Of a stretch of DNA of 64,000 nt, positions 25,347-37,300 are shown piece by piece. Numbering within the stretch: the stretch's first letter is position 1; the number at the start of each line of letters is the position of its first letter. Source of the DNA: Angiostrongylus vasorum (taxonomy: Eukaryota; Nematoda; Chromadorea; Rhabditida; Metastrongylidae); the NCBI GenBank assembly GCA_018806985.1, contig JADANN010000146.1:62001-126000 (forward strand), in the 5' to 3' direction. Made by a program: the position numbers and the translations under genes. Under the pieces are notes generated by a model, which saw nothing but the letters and a program-made list of their open reading frames with translations, made no database searches and was not told the DNA's origin.

Positions 25347-27055
25347 TTAACAGCGGATTGGCACAAGTTCTCTCTTTTATGTGTGTTCTAATACCGCTTA
25401 GCACTTGGATTATTTTATATAGTGTGCCTTTGCAACGTCTTTATTGGATTTTTCTGTTTCATGAGTGTGCCCTTCATAGTATTTATTTCGTATGGTTTAC
25501 ACAGTGGTTAGGGAATACCAGTAGACTGCCAACCATTTGTTCAATGGGTTCACAGAGCCAATGGTGGTTCCGTTCAATTTGAAATTTGTGGTGTACGATC
25601 CGAGCTTTTTTTTCCTGAATCGTGCATCTTCATTCTTTTCATGCTATCCGGTACGCTAGGCGAGTTTTATGTTCATCTTTTTACATCGTGTTTTTGTTAC
25701 CAGTCCCTTGTTCGACGTGGATACCGCCCTTCATCTTGACTGGTGTGTGACGTCAATCTAGATGGTTTTATTCAGTCACTATATCACCGCAAACTTTAGT
25801 ATTTCTTCAAGATTATAGAACTGGCTTTCTCTTTCTAGTCATGTTTGATCCTGGCCGTATCCATTGTGCTTTGTTATCGTCGTCTTTGTTATATGTTTGT
25901 CGTTTATATCAACTTTATATTCTATATTTTTATGTTTACCGCGTTTTTTAAGATCCATCTGAGTGTGGACATACGGTTGTTGTCTATATCCCTGCGTTAT
26001 TGTGGAGTTGTGATCCTGTTGGCTCCTCGTAAGAGTTACTGGTCGCTGTAACGCGCGCGTCAACGGGTTCATGTGATGGAAGCGAGCGTGGCGGAACCTA
26101 TGTAACCGGTAGATATCAACTTTCGGGTATGTTGAAGAGAATGTTTCCGACAGTGAACATCGGTTTTGCTCTTAGCTAATGATTTCTGCCAGTTCGTATC
26201 TATGAGCATGTATAACACCATGTTACTTTGTGTTGCATTCCAAGTGATAGTAGTTTAATGTAATAATAGTGCTTTCCATTTTGTTTATGTTATTCATGTC
26301 CCTGGTCCCGTCGTCTTGAGTGTTTATGTGAAATTTTGTGGCCTTCTTGTTTTTGTTCTCAGTCCGTCGTCCCAGTCCCATGTGTGCATGTTTGTCCGTA
26401 CGTCCGATCTCTGGTGCTCTGTCTGATCCTTCTTTCACTTGTTGTATATTTATACGTTTACTTCCAACACTTTGAATCCTCTTATTGCTACATGCTTGTG
26501 CTTCTTCTTCGTTCCACTCCATAAATAGTTGCAGTTTTTGGAGTAGAAGAAGCTTAATACGGTTTGTAGTTATGGTATATAACAAGTTTTGTGTCCTGTT
26601 ATTTGTATGTGAACACAATGCCATTATTTGTCATTGGAAAATTTGTGATTGGTGTTCAGTACTCCTAAGTGACCCATTTTCCATATTGTAGATGATTTCC
26701 GTTCCTCGCGTGTATCTATCTGTCTGTTGGTTCCAGAGACCAAATAATTAAGGATTTTTGTGTGAAAAATGAGTTGTTAATAAGCCTGGGTTTTACGAGG
26801 CCTTTGCTTCCTGTGGGTCAATTCTTTGCTCGATAAACCTTATACATTATGTATTGATATGTTCGTACTTTTGAGAGAACGAGAGCGTACGTTAGAAAGT
26901 CCGCTTCTGCAATTGTCTAGACGATTAGTTGTTTCGTCGTTCTTTGGACTGGATGGATTGGATTTTTTTGTTAAACTGGATTTTAAACAGTTACTCCAAC
27001 TTCGGATATATGGGTGATGTTTTTGATTAATGAATAGTTTGGTTCAATACTTACC
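25347..27055 (+). other. Transportin 3' UTR and downstream DNA
   Basis: T-rich sequence after the TAG at 25344-25346. Open frames on both strands (for example 25358-25582 and 26223-26624) show no conserved family, no matching splice sites and biased composition. I read this as 3' UTR plus intergenic DNA; the polyadenylation site was not fixed. Confidence 0.5.
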
Positions 27056-27059
27056 ACGA

Positions 27060-27420
27060 GGAGGCGGATAGCGTACAGTAGTAATAATGGCGGTCATCAC
27101 GGTGCGTGTTCGATCCCGCTCCGAGAGCATAAAGCCTCTCATCCTGCCGAGGTCTAGAAATGGGTGCCGAACCTGTCCGGAAAGAGTCATGCTCTGCATT
27201 CTAAGTGGGAAAGCTCTAGCTCGGCTCTCTCAGGACTCCAAGGAGAATCAACTCGACCAGCATTCTACGACATTCAAGTTGAAATGAAAATCCTCAACCA
27301 GCACCAAAGTGAATTTGGAAGACCTTCGTGGACGATGGGTGCGAGGAAACGAATTGAATGGAAGGAGTACATTGATCCGCACGGTAGTTGTGAAGATGAG
27401 TCGTATAAAATAAAACCACG
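27060..27420 (+). mobile_element. Rep-C SINE-like element, near full length
   Basis: tRNA-like head: 'gcggatagcgtacagtagt' (A-box region) and 'gtgttcgatcccgctc' (B box) about 40 bases on. The body carries 'gcattctaagtgggaaagc', 'ctcaggactccaaggagaa', 'ttcgtggacgatgggtgcg', 'gaaacgaattgaatgg', and the end 'cgtataaaataaaaccacg'. Confidence 0.75.
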
Positions 27421-27644
27421 ACGTTGATCATCAAATCATTAACCCATTTCGACGCGGAGCCGTTCTTCATGGCCGTTCCAGCCGAATACGCGTAATATTT
27501 CTTCGGATGTGAATCTTCTGGGTTTTTTAGCAATAGAAAGTCATTGACTAGCGTGCTTTAGAGGTTGCAAAGAAGACCGAATTGTAGGATAGACCTTGCT
27601 CTATCGTTGCATAGTTATGAAAGATATGTATTGAACTTCAATTA

Positions 27645-27880
27645 TGCTGAGATATTTGCAAAACTCCGGACCGCAGGTGTCTACGGTTTGTGCCCCCCAG
27701 ATCAATCCCGATGACGGGTGATTGCTGATGGCCAAAGATCAGTAGAACTAGTGGAGAGACAGGCGAAACGAAGGACCAGCATGGTGTGGTGGTGAGCGCG
27801 CTACTCCCCGGAAAGGACAATAGCACGTTCGTTCTCCACCGTAGACGCCTGCGGTCCGGAGTTTTGCAAATATCTCAGCA
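27645..27880. repeat. Foldback element of the Rep-D family with 42 bp inverted termini
   Basis: Arms 27645-27686 and 27839-27880 are inverted copies matching at 41 of 42 positions. They begin TGCTGAGATATTTGCAAAAC on one side and end in its complement on the other. Weaker pairing continues about 25 bases outward (TATGTATTG). The 152-base centre matches other Rep-D copies ('tgacgggtgattgctgatgg') and codes for nothing. Confidence 0.85.
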
Positions 27881-28194
27881 TCATTAAAGTTATATTTCGC
27901 AATACATACCCTGCCGCTAAAAAAAAGAGTAGGCAGTAAATAATAAGTCGAAATTATCTATGCTAAGGTCCATAGAAAGTCGGTCTTTCGAGTAATCGCA
28001 GTGATTAAAATGAAGCAACTTAATTGCTAGTCAAATTACCGCCGAACGCATTTTTTCTTCCGAAAGAGTTTCTTTTTTTGTGAATCATTAAGTGTAGAGA
28101 ATACTTTTTCTAGTCTCACCACTCCCACTTTGATGTGCTTTCGATTAAGTATCGAACGAATATATTTTTTTTATTTTTTTCTCATTTTGATCCA

Positions 28195-28520
28195 TCTTCA
28201 CGTCTACTGTGCGGATCCCAGCACTTCTCACATCCAGTTCGTTTCCTCGCATCCATCATCCACTAAGGTCTTCCAAGTTCTGAAGTGTGGCTTCGGTTGC
28301 TGCTTGAGGATTTCCATTTCGTCTTGAATGTTGTAGAATGCTGGTCCAGCAATTCTCCCTGCAGTCCTGAGATAGCCAGGCTGGAGCATTCCCAAATGGA
28401 TTGCAGAGAGTGATTTTTTCCCAGACAAGTCCGGTAGCAATTCCCCGAACCCAGCGGAATCGAACTAACACCATGCGCGTGATGACGGACATCACTACTA
28501 CTGTGCCATCCGCCCCATAA
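28195..28520 (-). mobile_element. Rep-C SINE-like element
   Basis: Minus strand reads 'gggcggatggcacagtagta' (A-box region), 'gttagttcgattccgctg' (B box), then 'gcaatccatttgggaatgc', 'ctcaggactgcagggagaa' and 'gtggatgatggatgcgagg'. A long AT microsatellite abuts its head. Confidence 0.78.

Positions 28521-28523
<3 letters not shown>

Positions 28524-28579
<56 letters not shown>
28524..28579. repeat. (AT)n microsatellite
   Basis: About 28 AT units directly beside the head of the Rep-C copy. Confidence 0.95.
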
Positions 28580-28582
<3 letters not shown>

Positions 28583-28699
28583 GGTAAAAGAAAAACCGAA
28601 TGTAGACCAATGTCATATTTTGAATATGAACACTATAGTGTCCATGCAGTCGTTTGTCCTAAATTGCTATGGATACCGTAGTATCCATGCGAGACGGAA

Positions 28700-29035
28700 T
28701 GGGTTAAATTCTTGTTCTTCTTTTCGTTAAAGTGATTCATAGAGAGTCATAGTTTCAGCTTTGACATAGTTTTTCCTAAGTTCCCATTCCTTCCTTTATT
28801 TTAGTTAAAATAGGCCGCTATTCGAAGATGATTGTTTAGGTGGGTAGATATGTAAAACAGATGGCAATACTGGGCTTACATACCAAATACATAAACACTC
28901 ACTAATTCGTAACTGCCTCTGGAGAAGTCGTTGTATGATAAATTGCTTTACCATTTATCTCAATAAAAAATCCGAAATCGAGAACCACTAGTTTAGTTTT
29001 GCATTACAAAGATGGATATAAACTCTCACGTAGCA
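28700..29035. other. Intergenic, nothing recognised
   Basis: No coding signal, repeat family or structured element seen between the microsatellite and the next Rep-A copy. Confidence 0.5.
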
Positions 29036-29039
29036 GGCA

Positions 29040-29432
29040 ACCCTACTTACTTGAATACTTGAATTGCCCGTCCTCACTGGTTGTGCCGGCCCCAGCACAA
29101 TCTCCATTCCTCAGAGACTTGCTGGTTATTAAGCCACTGTGGTTCCCTCGAATCCCAAGTTCAGCCTGGCCAAAGTCTGCCCCAGGTGTTCACCACCACA
29201 GGAAGTCGCAGCCCTTGTGGATCAGAGGGAGATTTGCCAATGTGACTTTGATACCAGGACGGTGGTGAATCTTGGTATTGGTTTACTCTTAGCTGGGCCT
29301 CCTGATGGAAGCGGCGGACTCCTTCTCTGCTTGGGAGACCCTGCCAGGGGGATGACTACCCACGCTGTATATCGCAGTCCCACACCCAGGAACACCTCCC
29401 AGCCACTTTGAGGCGGTAAACCGTTGGGAGGA
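29040..29432 (-). repeat. Rep-A copy
   Basis: Minus-strand, full length: head 'cccaacggtttaccgcctc' (near 29425) to tail, seen on the plus strand as 'tacttacttgaatacttg' (29043). Confidence 0.85.
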
Positions 29433-29439
29433 GCAGAGA

Positions 29440-30540
29440 ATCTATATGGGAAAATCTAACTATGCTGAAGTACTGCACTAACTAAGCCTACGTGGAATAT
29501 GGAATCAAAGTGGTGGTGGTGGTGCTAAATCTAAAATTACTAGTACTTGTTGAGCATTCGGATTGTTTGCTATGCATGAACTATGCCAATGGTTTGTAAT
29601 TATGAAAAGTACTATAGAACTGTGCGGAATGTGTCAGAAATGGGTCGTGCCATATTGTGGATGGGAATGTTGCTAAGCGTTGAAGCGTGATGCACCTTGG
29701 ACCATTCATTTCTCTAGTAGAATCATCCGCACTGAGTAATTCGACATTCTCACTCAGATGGTCTTCTAAAAGTATTCACGGAATTAAGACACTAGGAGCT
29801 ACCCATGTCTACCTTTTCTACAAAAAGGGTGAAAATAAAGAGCTTCACACGAAAGTTATCACCCACTTAGTTCTTATATGCTCAACTTACTCACAAGTGA
29901 TAGAAGTGATCATTTTTCATGGCATTTTTTGAGCAAGGTTATTATATCAGACATGTGTGGTACTTTTCTATGTTAGGGTGATGGTCTTTACTAATCCAAC
30001 AGCTTTCACTATAAGTGAGAAAATGCATTCTTCTCGTTAATAGCTCACATTCTACACATATCTTCGTACTTCTATCAATTTTTTCGGACCTTTGTCGTTA
30101 CCATTGCCAATCGGATCCACTGTGTTACACATACGAATTTATCACCCTACAAGTGAGCGAAACGGCAAAACAATAACAATCAACAATAAATCGACAAAAA
30201 CTGGTGCTATGACATTTTATTCACTTTGCTTCGGACCGAAGTATTGCGCACATTCATCATAGGATTAGGACACACTAGCAATGAAGTGGGTGCGAAAGCT
30301 CCTGGAAAAAACGAACATGATTACAGGCAGATGCAGACCTAAGAAAGAATATTTCCACTTAGGAAACGCAAGAAGTTCCCTCTATGAAGAGGAATTCAAA
30401 AGTTCCGGAAAGCAAGGTAGACAATTTTGACTTATATTAAACAGAGATTTCTCTATTTCTGTTAGCTCTTGCGAATACTTTCCTTTTTCACTGTTCTCTT
30501 GGTAAACAAACACGGGCTTAATACTTAATTCTTTGTGTAT
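29440..30540. other. Intergenic, nothing firmly recognised
   Basis: Short frames occur (29687-29932 on plus; a 45-codon frame near 30282 followed by a GTAGAC donor-like site), but none resembles a known family. Left unassigned. Confidence 0.4.
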
Positions 30541-30581
30541 TCCTTCGAGATTGCACGAGGTTGATAAACATATTTGTTTTC

Positions 30582-30616
30582 GGCCAACGTTTCGACGTCT
30601 TCGTCTTCATCAGAGC
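30582..30616 (-). ncRNA. Hammerhead-ribozyme-like motif
   Basis: Minus strand: GCT, perfect core CTGATGA, hairpin GACG-AAGA-CGTC, GAAAC, GTT, GGC. Core and stem II are intact; stem I is three pairs with one wobble. An extra A precedes stem II, as in the other copies. Confidence 0.5.
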
Positions 30617-30639
30617 GTCTTCAGAAAAAATACGTATTG

Positions 30640-31340
30640 ATTAGTCACACCGAGGTTAAAGGGAAGTCGATTTCGAAATATAACTCTAATCTGTATTGAA
30701 AAATAAGCTGACGTTTCGGCGGATATCTCCTTCTTCAAAGCCCGGAAAGGTCGAGTTGAATGCAATCTACCTAGCCAAAAACCCCTATAACTAAACAGAG
30801 AAAGTACTAAAGCAAGATTCCAATCACATTGAAAACAAAATAGCTTCTTAGCAAACTCTCCGCTTTCTATAAGCCTTCCATTGAATATGTCACGTGGGGA
30901 CCAACCGCACAGAGTTCACGTGGAAGCGCAATGTGCCTCTAACATTATAATAGCAGTTTTAAATATAGTCTGATATCATGCGATATCATGACCACGAGAC
31001 ATTCCTCCCTGCGGTTCATTTCGGATCCTCAGAATTTATCCAGGGTTTTTCGAGAGTTTTTGCGCCATGTTGTTTTAGATTCCTGCGGAGGATGTTGACT
31101 TCTAACTCAAAACCCTCCCCGTTATGTCCCTGTGTTCTATGCGCTTTTAGTGGAGTATTTGGTTTCACTTCAAGTTTACCGACCAGGTGTTCTTTTTGCA
31201 CGGACACAGAGTGGTCTACTCGTGTCGCCAATGTATTCATCCCCACACGCTCTGCAAGAGATCAGATAAACAGTATCGGCACTCATGCAATCACCGTTTG
31301 TACCGTTAAGGCATATTATGGAATTTTACGTTGTACATAG
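30640..31340 (-). mobile_element. Penelope-like element 3' end with GIY-YIG remnant
   Basis: On the minus strand, 31340 down to about 31010 encodes the C-terminal GIY-YIG endonuclease of a PLE, with [14 protein letters not shown], then after a frameshift near 31200 KEHLVGKLEVKPNTPL and the end KPWINSEDPK. PLEs are retroelements that pair this nuclease with a telomerase-like reverse transcriptase; here the RT is missing (5' truncation). The noncoding tail follows to about 30700 with a degraded hammerhead-like motif (30707-30750). Broken and presumably inactive. Confidence 0.8.
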
Positions 31341-31347
31341 ACGGCGG

Positions 31348-31625
31348 GCGCGTGTGACGCAGTGGTCAAAGGCACCCTGCATCAGACACATGAGATCGAT
31401 CCCCGCGCCCGTGGCTCAGCAAGCCTTCCATCCCTCCGGGGTCGGCAAATTGGTACCAAACTTCTTTGGGAGGATAGCACCACTTGTTCGATACATCATC
31501 GGTAGGCCACCGCGAGTTATTGTAAAGGCCAGATGTGCATTCAATCAGCTCCAACGATGCTTAATGAAGTCGAGTGCATGGTCCATCCATCAGGGATCAA
31601 CGATCAACTCAGAGCTTTTTTATTT
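31348..31625 (+). mobile_element. Rep-B SINE-like element
   Basis: 'gcgcgtgtgacgcagtggtc' head, 'gagatcgatccccgcgcccg' B-box region, then the family body to 'cagagcttttttatttttt'. It lies just upstream of the PLE nuclease remnant on the opposite strand. Confidence 0.8.
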
Positions 31626-31679
31626 TTTTACATATCTTCATACAAGAGTTTGCGAACTAGCTGGCGTCTTAGAGTGATC

Positions 31680-32149
31680 GATGGTATTTCAGTCACTGTT
31701 ACCGAATTCTCTAGATTGGCCCTTCTAAAGCAGCGTTTTGTTGCTGCACCAATTTCGTTGGAAATGAAGAGCAGGATAAGCAGGACCACATTATCGCTCG
31801 TTTGAGGGGTTGGATTTTCCTCTACACCTATCCCGAAGAGCTACCGTTTCGTAAGAGCAATGAAGACCATATCCCTACAATGAAGTTGATGTCAGATTTC
31901 GGATATTCGCGAACGAAACCTTCAAAATCCTTAATCACTATCGCGTGAAGACGTTTCGCTCTAACCGCACAGAAACGCAAAAATATGATACCCGGTAGGT
32001 GCGAGAGTTGATAAGGTTATAAAGCATTAGACTGTCTGTTAGTCTTTCTGCCTATGGAGGTGTTTGGTTGGGTCGATTTCATTCAACTCGATCTTTCCAG
32101 GCTCTAAGCAAGGCGAAATCCAACGAAACAGCTTATTTTTCAATAAACA
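31680..32149. other. Intergenic, nothing firmly recognised
   Basis: Contains a 'gtttggttgggtcgatttca' stretch like the outer tail of PLE copies near 2050-2110 bases into other repeats, but no clear border. No gene. Confidence 0.35.
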
Positions 32150-32405
32150 ATAGAGTAACAAACTCATGTTTGCTCATCAAGAGAACAGTGAATTACTCAA
32201 CCAAAGCCGAGGTTAGTAGAAAGGCGGTCTTGAGAATTACTTTGCTCCACTGAGGATGATCGGACTCTAAACAACGACGAAGACACCACATCGACTAGGC
32301 GAACGACCGTGGACCATCGACTGGGATCATCGGCTCTAATGAGGATGAAGACGCCGAAACGTTAGCCGAATAAACAGCTTCATCAACCTCGTGTTAGCTT
32401 AACAA
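32150..32405 (+). mobile_element. PLE terminal-repeat fragment with hammerhead-like motif
   Basis: Contains 'gccgaggttagtagaaagg' and 'cggtcttgagaattactt', shared with 41065-41100, 57985-58025 and, inverted, 63180-63215 and 45235-45250. The ribozyme-like motif follows at 32330-32369. No coding sequence. Confidence 0.6.
32330..32369 (+). ncRNA. Hammerhead-ribozyme-like motif, best stem I
   Basis: TCGGCT (32330-32335) pairs perfectly with AGCCGA (32364-32369), giving a 6 bp stem I. Between them: CTAATGA (one change from CTGATGA), a 13-base stem II segment opening GG and closing CC, GAAAC, and GTT as the cleavage triplet next to a two-base stem III. G5 of the core is A, which would be expected to impair catalysis. 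Confidence 0.5.
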
Positions 32406-32689
32406 TCCAAGCAGGTGTTGTAGACTTGAAAAGTATTGTTTTACTTCACTCTTTCTTCGTGCTAAGGCTTAACTAAAGCTTAATAGTGTTGTACATGTGA
32501 TGTTCACAAAAAAATAAAGAAGAACAGATATGTGTAACCTGCGCTTCTATACAAAAAGAACTAAAGCAACACGTATGTGATGGCCTAGATCTGACCTAGT
32601 CACTCTAGTACATCTCGTTTTATCTCACTAAAAAGGTTAATCATCGTTTTTTGAAGATAACTTCATGTCTCTAAGTTAATACACCTATT

Positions 32690-33370
32690 AAGCAAAAGAG
32701 AGCTGAGATATGGGCAAAACATGAAATATCAGCTGGGATTCGAACTCGTGACCACCCTTAGCGGCGATTCGCGAAGAATTACTTCACCAACCGAGGCGCC
32801 TATTTTGCTTTCCTCTCGGCCAGCTTCTCACTCTGTCGGTGCTACGCGCAATCTCTCTTCAACGAGAATGACCTGGGAAGTAGAAATAGGCATAGGACCC
32901 AGTTAAGCCGATGCTGCAGTCGAAATCACAGTTTTTAAAAGGCAATGTTGACTTGAGCGTTTTCTCTACGTAAACTACCATCAGATAAGAATAGGCAGTA
33001 AATAAAACTTGAGACATAGTGATATAGACTGTAGTTTTAGTTTAACTGGATCCAATTCCGCTTTGTGCTCTCCAGATCATTCTCGTTGACGGGTGACTAC
33101 TGACAGCTCCATTATGGTAAAAAAAAACCAGCTGAGAGAAAGGTAAAACAAAGGCCTTGGTCGTGGCAGTGGATAATACGTGAGTCCATGATAAAGATAA
33201 TCGCAAATTCGAAGCCCAACGGAGATGAATCGTTTCGCCAATATATCTTTATATCTCAATATCCCTCTGATTATAGTTTAAGGCGCACTCTACTATTATG
33301 AAAAGAAAACATGCAAGGAATAAAAGTTAGGAGTAGTGGCACCCACAAAGTGCTTAGATATTTGCAAAAC
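32690..33370 (-). repeat. Rep-D copy with tRNA-like segment
   Basis: Minus strand of 32730-32812 reads like a tRNA relic: 'ggcgcctcggttggtgaag' then 'cacgagttcgaatcccagc' (B box AGTTCGAATCC). Plus-strand blocks 'gacctgggaagtagaaatag', 'cccagttaagccgatgctgc' and 'tgacgggtgactactgac' recur in the copies at 38620-39010, 41090-41480 and 49360-49600. Confidence 0.7.
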
Positions 33371-33491
33371 TCCGAACCCTTCTGCAGTGGGGAACAAACG
33401 CGCTATTACCCTATCAGTGGGCTAATACGTTCAGCACCACACTAGGCGTTTTGCCGGTCCTTTGTTTCGCCGTTCCCTCAACAAATAGTAA

Positions 33492-33880
33492 CGTTCCCTC
33501 TCAACGGTTTACCGCCTCATTGTGGCTGGGAAGTGTTCCTGGGTGTCGACCTGCGATGTACAGCGAGTGATTCATCCCTCCAGCAGGGTCTCCCAAGCTG
33601 AGAAGGAGTCCGACGTTTCCATCAGGAAGTCTAGCTAAGAGTAAACCAATACCAAGATCCACCACCATCCTGGTATCAACGTCGCATGGTGGCAAATTTC
33701 CCTCTGATCCACAAGGGCTTCGACTGCCTATGGTGATGAAGACTTCGGGAAGACTTTGACTTCTGGATTCTAGGGAACCACAATAGCTTAACCAGCAAAT
33801 CTCCGAAAAATGGAGGTTATGCTAGGGCACGCACAAACAGTGAGGGCGGGCCATTCAAGTTTCAAGTATCAAGTAAGTAA
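33492..33880 (+). repeat. Rep-A copy
   Basis: Full length from 'ctctcaacggtttaccgcc' to 'caagtttcaagtatcaagt', followed by 'aagtaaa'. It shows the tail as a short tandem repeat of (T)CAAGTA. Confidence 0.87.
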
Positions 33881-34017
33881 ATGGTAGCGTTCAAATTTGG
33901 CGAAAAAAAATTAGCACTTGACAAATATATTATGTCGCCTCATGCCTTGCCGAATGTTCTCAGGCATTTTCCTCTCAAGTGCTTTCAATCTAATGTGTCG
34001 CGCTATGAAACACACTC

Positions 34018-34305
34018 GGCGCATGTAGCACAGTGGTTAGACGCGCCCTACAATACACATGGGTTCCTTCTAGCGGCGCGTGCTAGCGAACACTACCATC
34101 CCTCCGAAGTCGACAGATTGGTAGCAGATTTGTCTGGGAGGATAACCGCACCGACTTGATACATCGATAGGCCATCGCAAGTTATTGTGCATGTCAAATG
34201 TGAATTCACTGAATTCAACGATGCTACGAATGGAAACTAATGCATTAATGATTCCATTATAGATTGTTCAACTCCAAGCGCTTTATCCTTTAGCCTTTAT
34301 TAAAA
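34018..34305 (+). mobile_element. Rep-B SINE-like element
   Basis: The head 'gcatgtagcacagtggttag' is the most tRNA-like in the family (A box TAGCACAGTGG). Body as in the family, ending 'gcgctttatcctttagcc'. It lies about 90 bases beyond the stop codon of Shaw cassette B. Confidence 0.8.
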
Positions 34306-34390
34306 AAACTTGGTGATTTAATCAAGAATATGGCAAATTACATCCAAGTGCCCTTATATTTAGAAATATGTTCACATATAATAGTTCTTT

Positions 34391-37300
34391 TCAAAATATA
34401 CCCATTCCATCACCGATATGTTGTGTGCAATTTGGTTTAGGTCCGAGTGAGTTCAGAAGTGCAGCCGTCGTTGAGCGACCCGCTAACGGCTTGATCTCAT
34501 GAGGTTGCAGAACTCGCCGCCGTTTCTTCGGCAGCTCCGACCTAATTTAAGTGAAATACACTCTGGATTTAGGGTGGAATTCTAATTTAACTATATGCTT
34601 GACATGCACGAATTTAAAGTATTGACCCAGCATCCTCGGAAAAAATCTGCCTACTCAATAAATATTTCATAATTTGATGATTTCAGACTTTGTCCCCTCA
34701 CATCGGCAATCAGTCTGTAACTAAATCAACTTAAAACATTAAAGAACTTGCTGCCCACTCTATTTTTTGACACTCAATATAGCTATAGTTAATGGTAGCC
34801 GTTCGAATACGTCCACTATTGAGCAAAATATATTTGGCCCACGGAGCCTTCTCAAAAAGATGATGAACCACTAAGATATGCATGTGATGAGGATGATGCA
34901 TTTTTAAGATTTTATTGCCTATCCGTAGTTATCTGTGAACGAAATCGTATAAAGGAACAATCGAGAACAAAAGAATCGGTCATTCACCGGTGATTATAGG
35001 CTTGACGACACCCATAGAATTTTCCTAGAAGTTGCCAAAACAATGCTAAGCCTCTGTTGCACATACCTGGCTTGAGCATGTGAGTAGAACATGGCGAAAT
35101 TTGAAACAATAACTGGAACTGGTAACGCAATCGTTAGCACTCCCATCAACGCACACACTGAACCGACCATCATACCAAGACACGTCTTTGGAACCTAAGA
35201 GCAATTTTTTTCTCACCTTAACTTGAATTCATTTTATTCTGCTCGTTATTTCTGCCTTTCTAAATTAGTGTGTTTGTCCGACTTTTTGCCTGTTTTTTTA
35301 TCTAATTCAAATGAAGTTTGAATCAGTACTGAAGAAAGCGCAATACCAACGTTTAACCTACTTCAGACAAAAAATTTTAGGCAGTGAGGTTCAGATATAT
35401 TCCTAGGCTTTAGTTCTTCTTAACAAAAATCCATATCCAGTAGCTAGGCAAGTTCCCATCCTATCTTTCACTCTGCAGGGGGCTGTGCCTGCCTACGAAA
35501 CGTTGTTTTATAAGATCATCTTCATGTATGATGATGACAGCAGAAGAGACGAGCAGATGCAATGCAAAAATTTCTAAAGATCAGCCGTTAAACTGTCTAA
35601 ATTAATCTCTATCAGATAGCCGAATGTGAATATTTTGGCCAACACTTCGCAACAAATGAACAGATAGGATTTATTTTTTTCTTATAATTGGACAAAACGA
35701 TTAGGTCGAAATCAGTATTTGAACACTTAGGTGAACCGTCTTCACATGTGTGCAGGTACTAGCAGTTCTTCCATTCGTTATTTCATTGTTTTTCTATCAT
35801 AATCTACGGAACTGGCCAGATTTATGAGCGAGTTCGGTTGTCAGCCGGATATCTACCGTCGCTTCCCCTCATTGATACCTCAAAAGCTCGTCAAGCGCGA
35901 TCCCGCCGGGACCTCGAGACCATCGTTGCCTGAATGCCCCCCAGGCACGCACCCTGGGCAGTCGTCCGCCTGAGTGAATTAGAGAGAGGGTTGCTGTCTT
36001 GTTATCGAAATTTCTCCACAGCAGCAGTGATTTCTGTGACGCTAGCAAGCCTTCGACTAGTCGACCGTCTGCTAAGGGACGATACGAATTCAAATCTACC
36101 ATGTATGCAACTAAAACTAGTGACTAATCGGCGTTTCTTTTTTTTTGAATTCCGGGTTCGTTCTTCGCTAAAACGTACCAAATCGCCAAATCCGATTGTG
36201 CATATGGTGATCACTGCCCACCATAATCCGACTGGTATTGAGTTGAATTGGTTGTCGGGATTGTCCTCAACACGCTCAGCATAATAGACGAGCGCTGCGA
36301 AGATGACGATGCCAAGCAACACGAAGAACACCAAGAGGAACAACTCCTGAAACATGGTGATCCAAATCAATATCGCAACCAACCAATCAATATTTGCACT
36401 TTCCAAGGTGAAAACTCCAGTCTTGAATCATTTCCGTTATTTTAATGCTGTCGGATTTCTATCGTAGGTAATTCTGGTCTCCTCATTCTTCACATATAGG
36501 CTTTCCATAAGATACAGACATTTCAAAGAATACTGGAGATGACTTATTTACATGCTGATGTCACCTATCTCTGCGTATTCTCTTAATCTAAACGTATCTA
36601 CTCTTCATTTCCTCCATAACCTTCTATTTAAAAGACAAATGACTAGGTTTACAATATAGCTATAAATATTCGACCAAGAAAAGAACGAAAGCAGCAGACA
36701 TTTGTTTGTTTGAGTGACCAAAGCCTACTCCTCCTAGTTCGCCCATAACTCTTATTCTGGTCGCTATGCTGTTTCAGAGACTCACTGAAACATGAAAATT
36801 CTCATCACTTCGTCTCGTTCCATGTAACGCAGTGTTTACAGATGCTCTGAAGTAGGCATAGGTTCCTTGGTCCAATCCTGCACTCCGGGGTGCGAAGCCC
36901 TCCACCTTCCCTTTGTCCACGAACTGCACCACAGTGAGAAAAACACTAAGCTGTACACTAGTAGGAACTCATAAGTGATCGTGTGTGCCAAATATTCAAT
37001 TCATTCACCTCAACGATGCTTAAATAAGTCGAGTTTACAGCGCGTCGATAAGGGATTGATCAGCGAAAGACGCTCTAACCGTTAAATCATTATATAGTGT
37101 CTTCTAATGCTACGAATGATATGTTGATGTTGAGCATCTCTGAGACAAAGTTGTTGAGCACAAATTCGCCATTTGCTTATTACACAGTTTCAGAAGTCGA
37201 AAAAGTAGACCAACATTGCATTTATTCAGAACGTTCTCAATGCTGACTACGTAAAAAGGAAGGTGCGCCATGCATTTGACTTCATTAAGCATCGTTTGGA

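Noticed and set aside
26223..26624. Minus frame of 133 codons downstream of transportin
   Set aside because: Lies in T-rich probable 3' UTR (so Lys/Asn-rich in antisense); no domain or motif seen.
31348..31430. Functional tRNA gene
   Set aside because: A- and B-box-like pieces are present, but no cloverleaf with anticodon and acceptor stem; the whole 280 bp unit is repeated.
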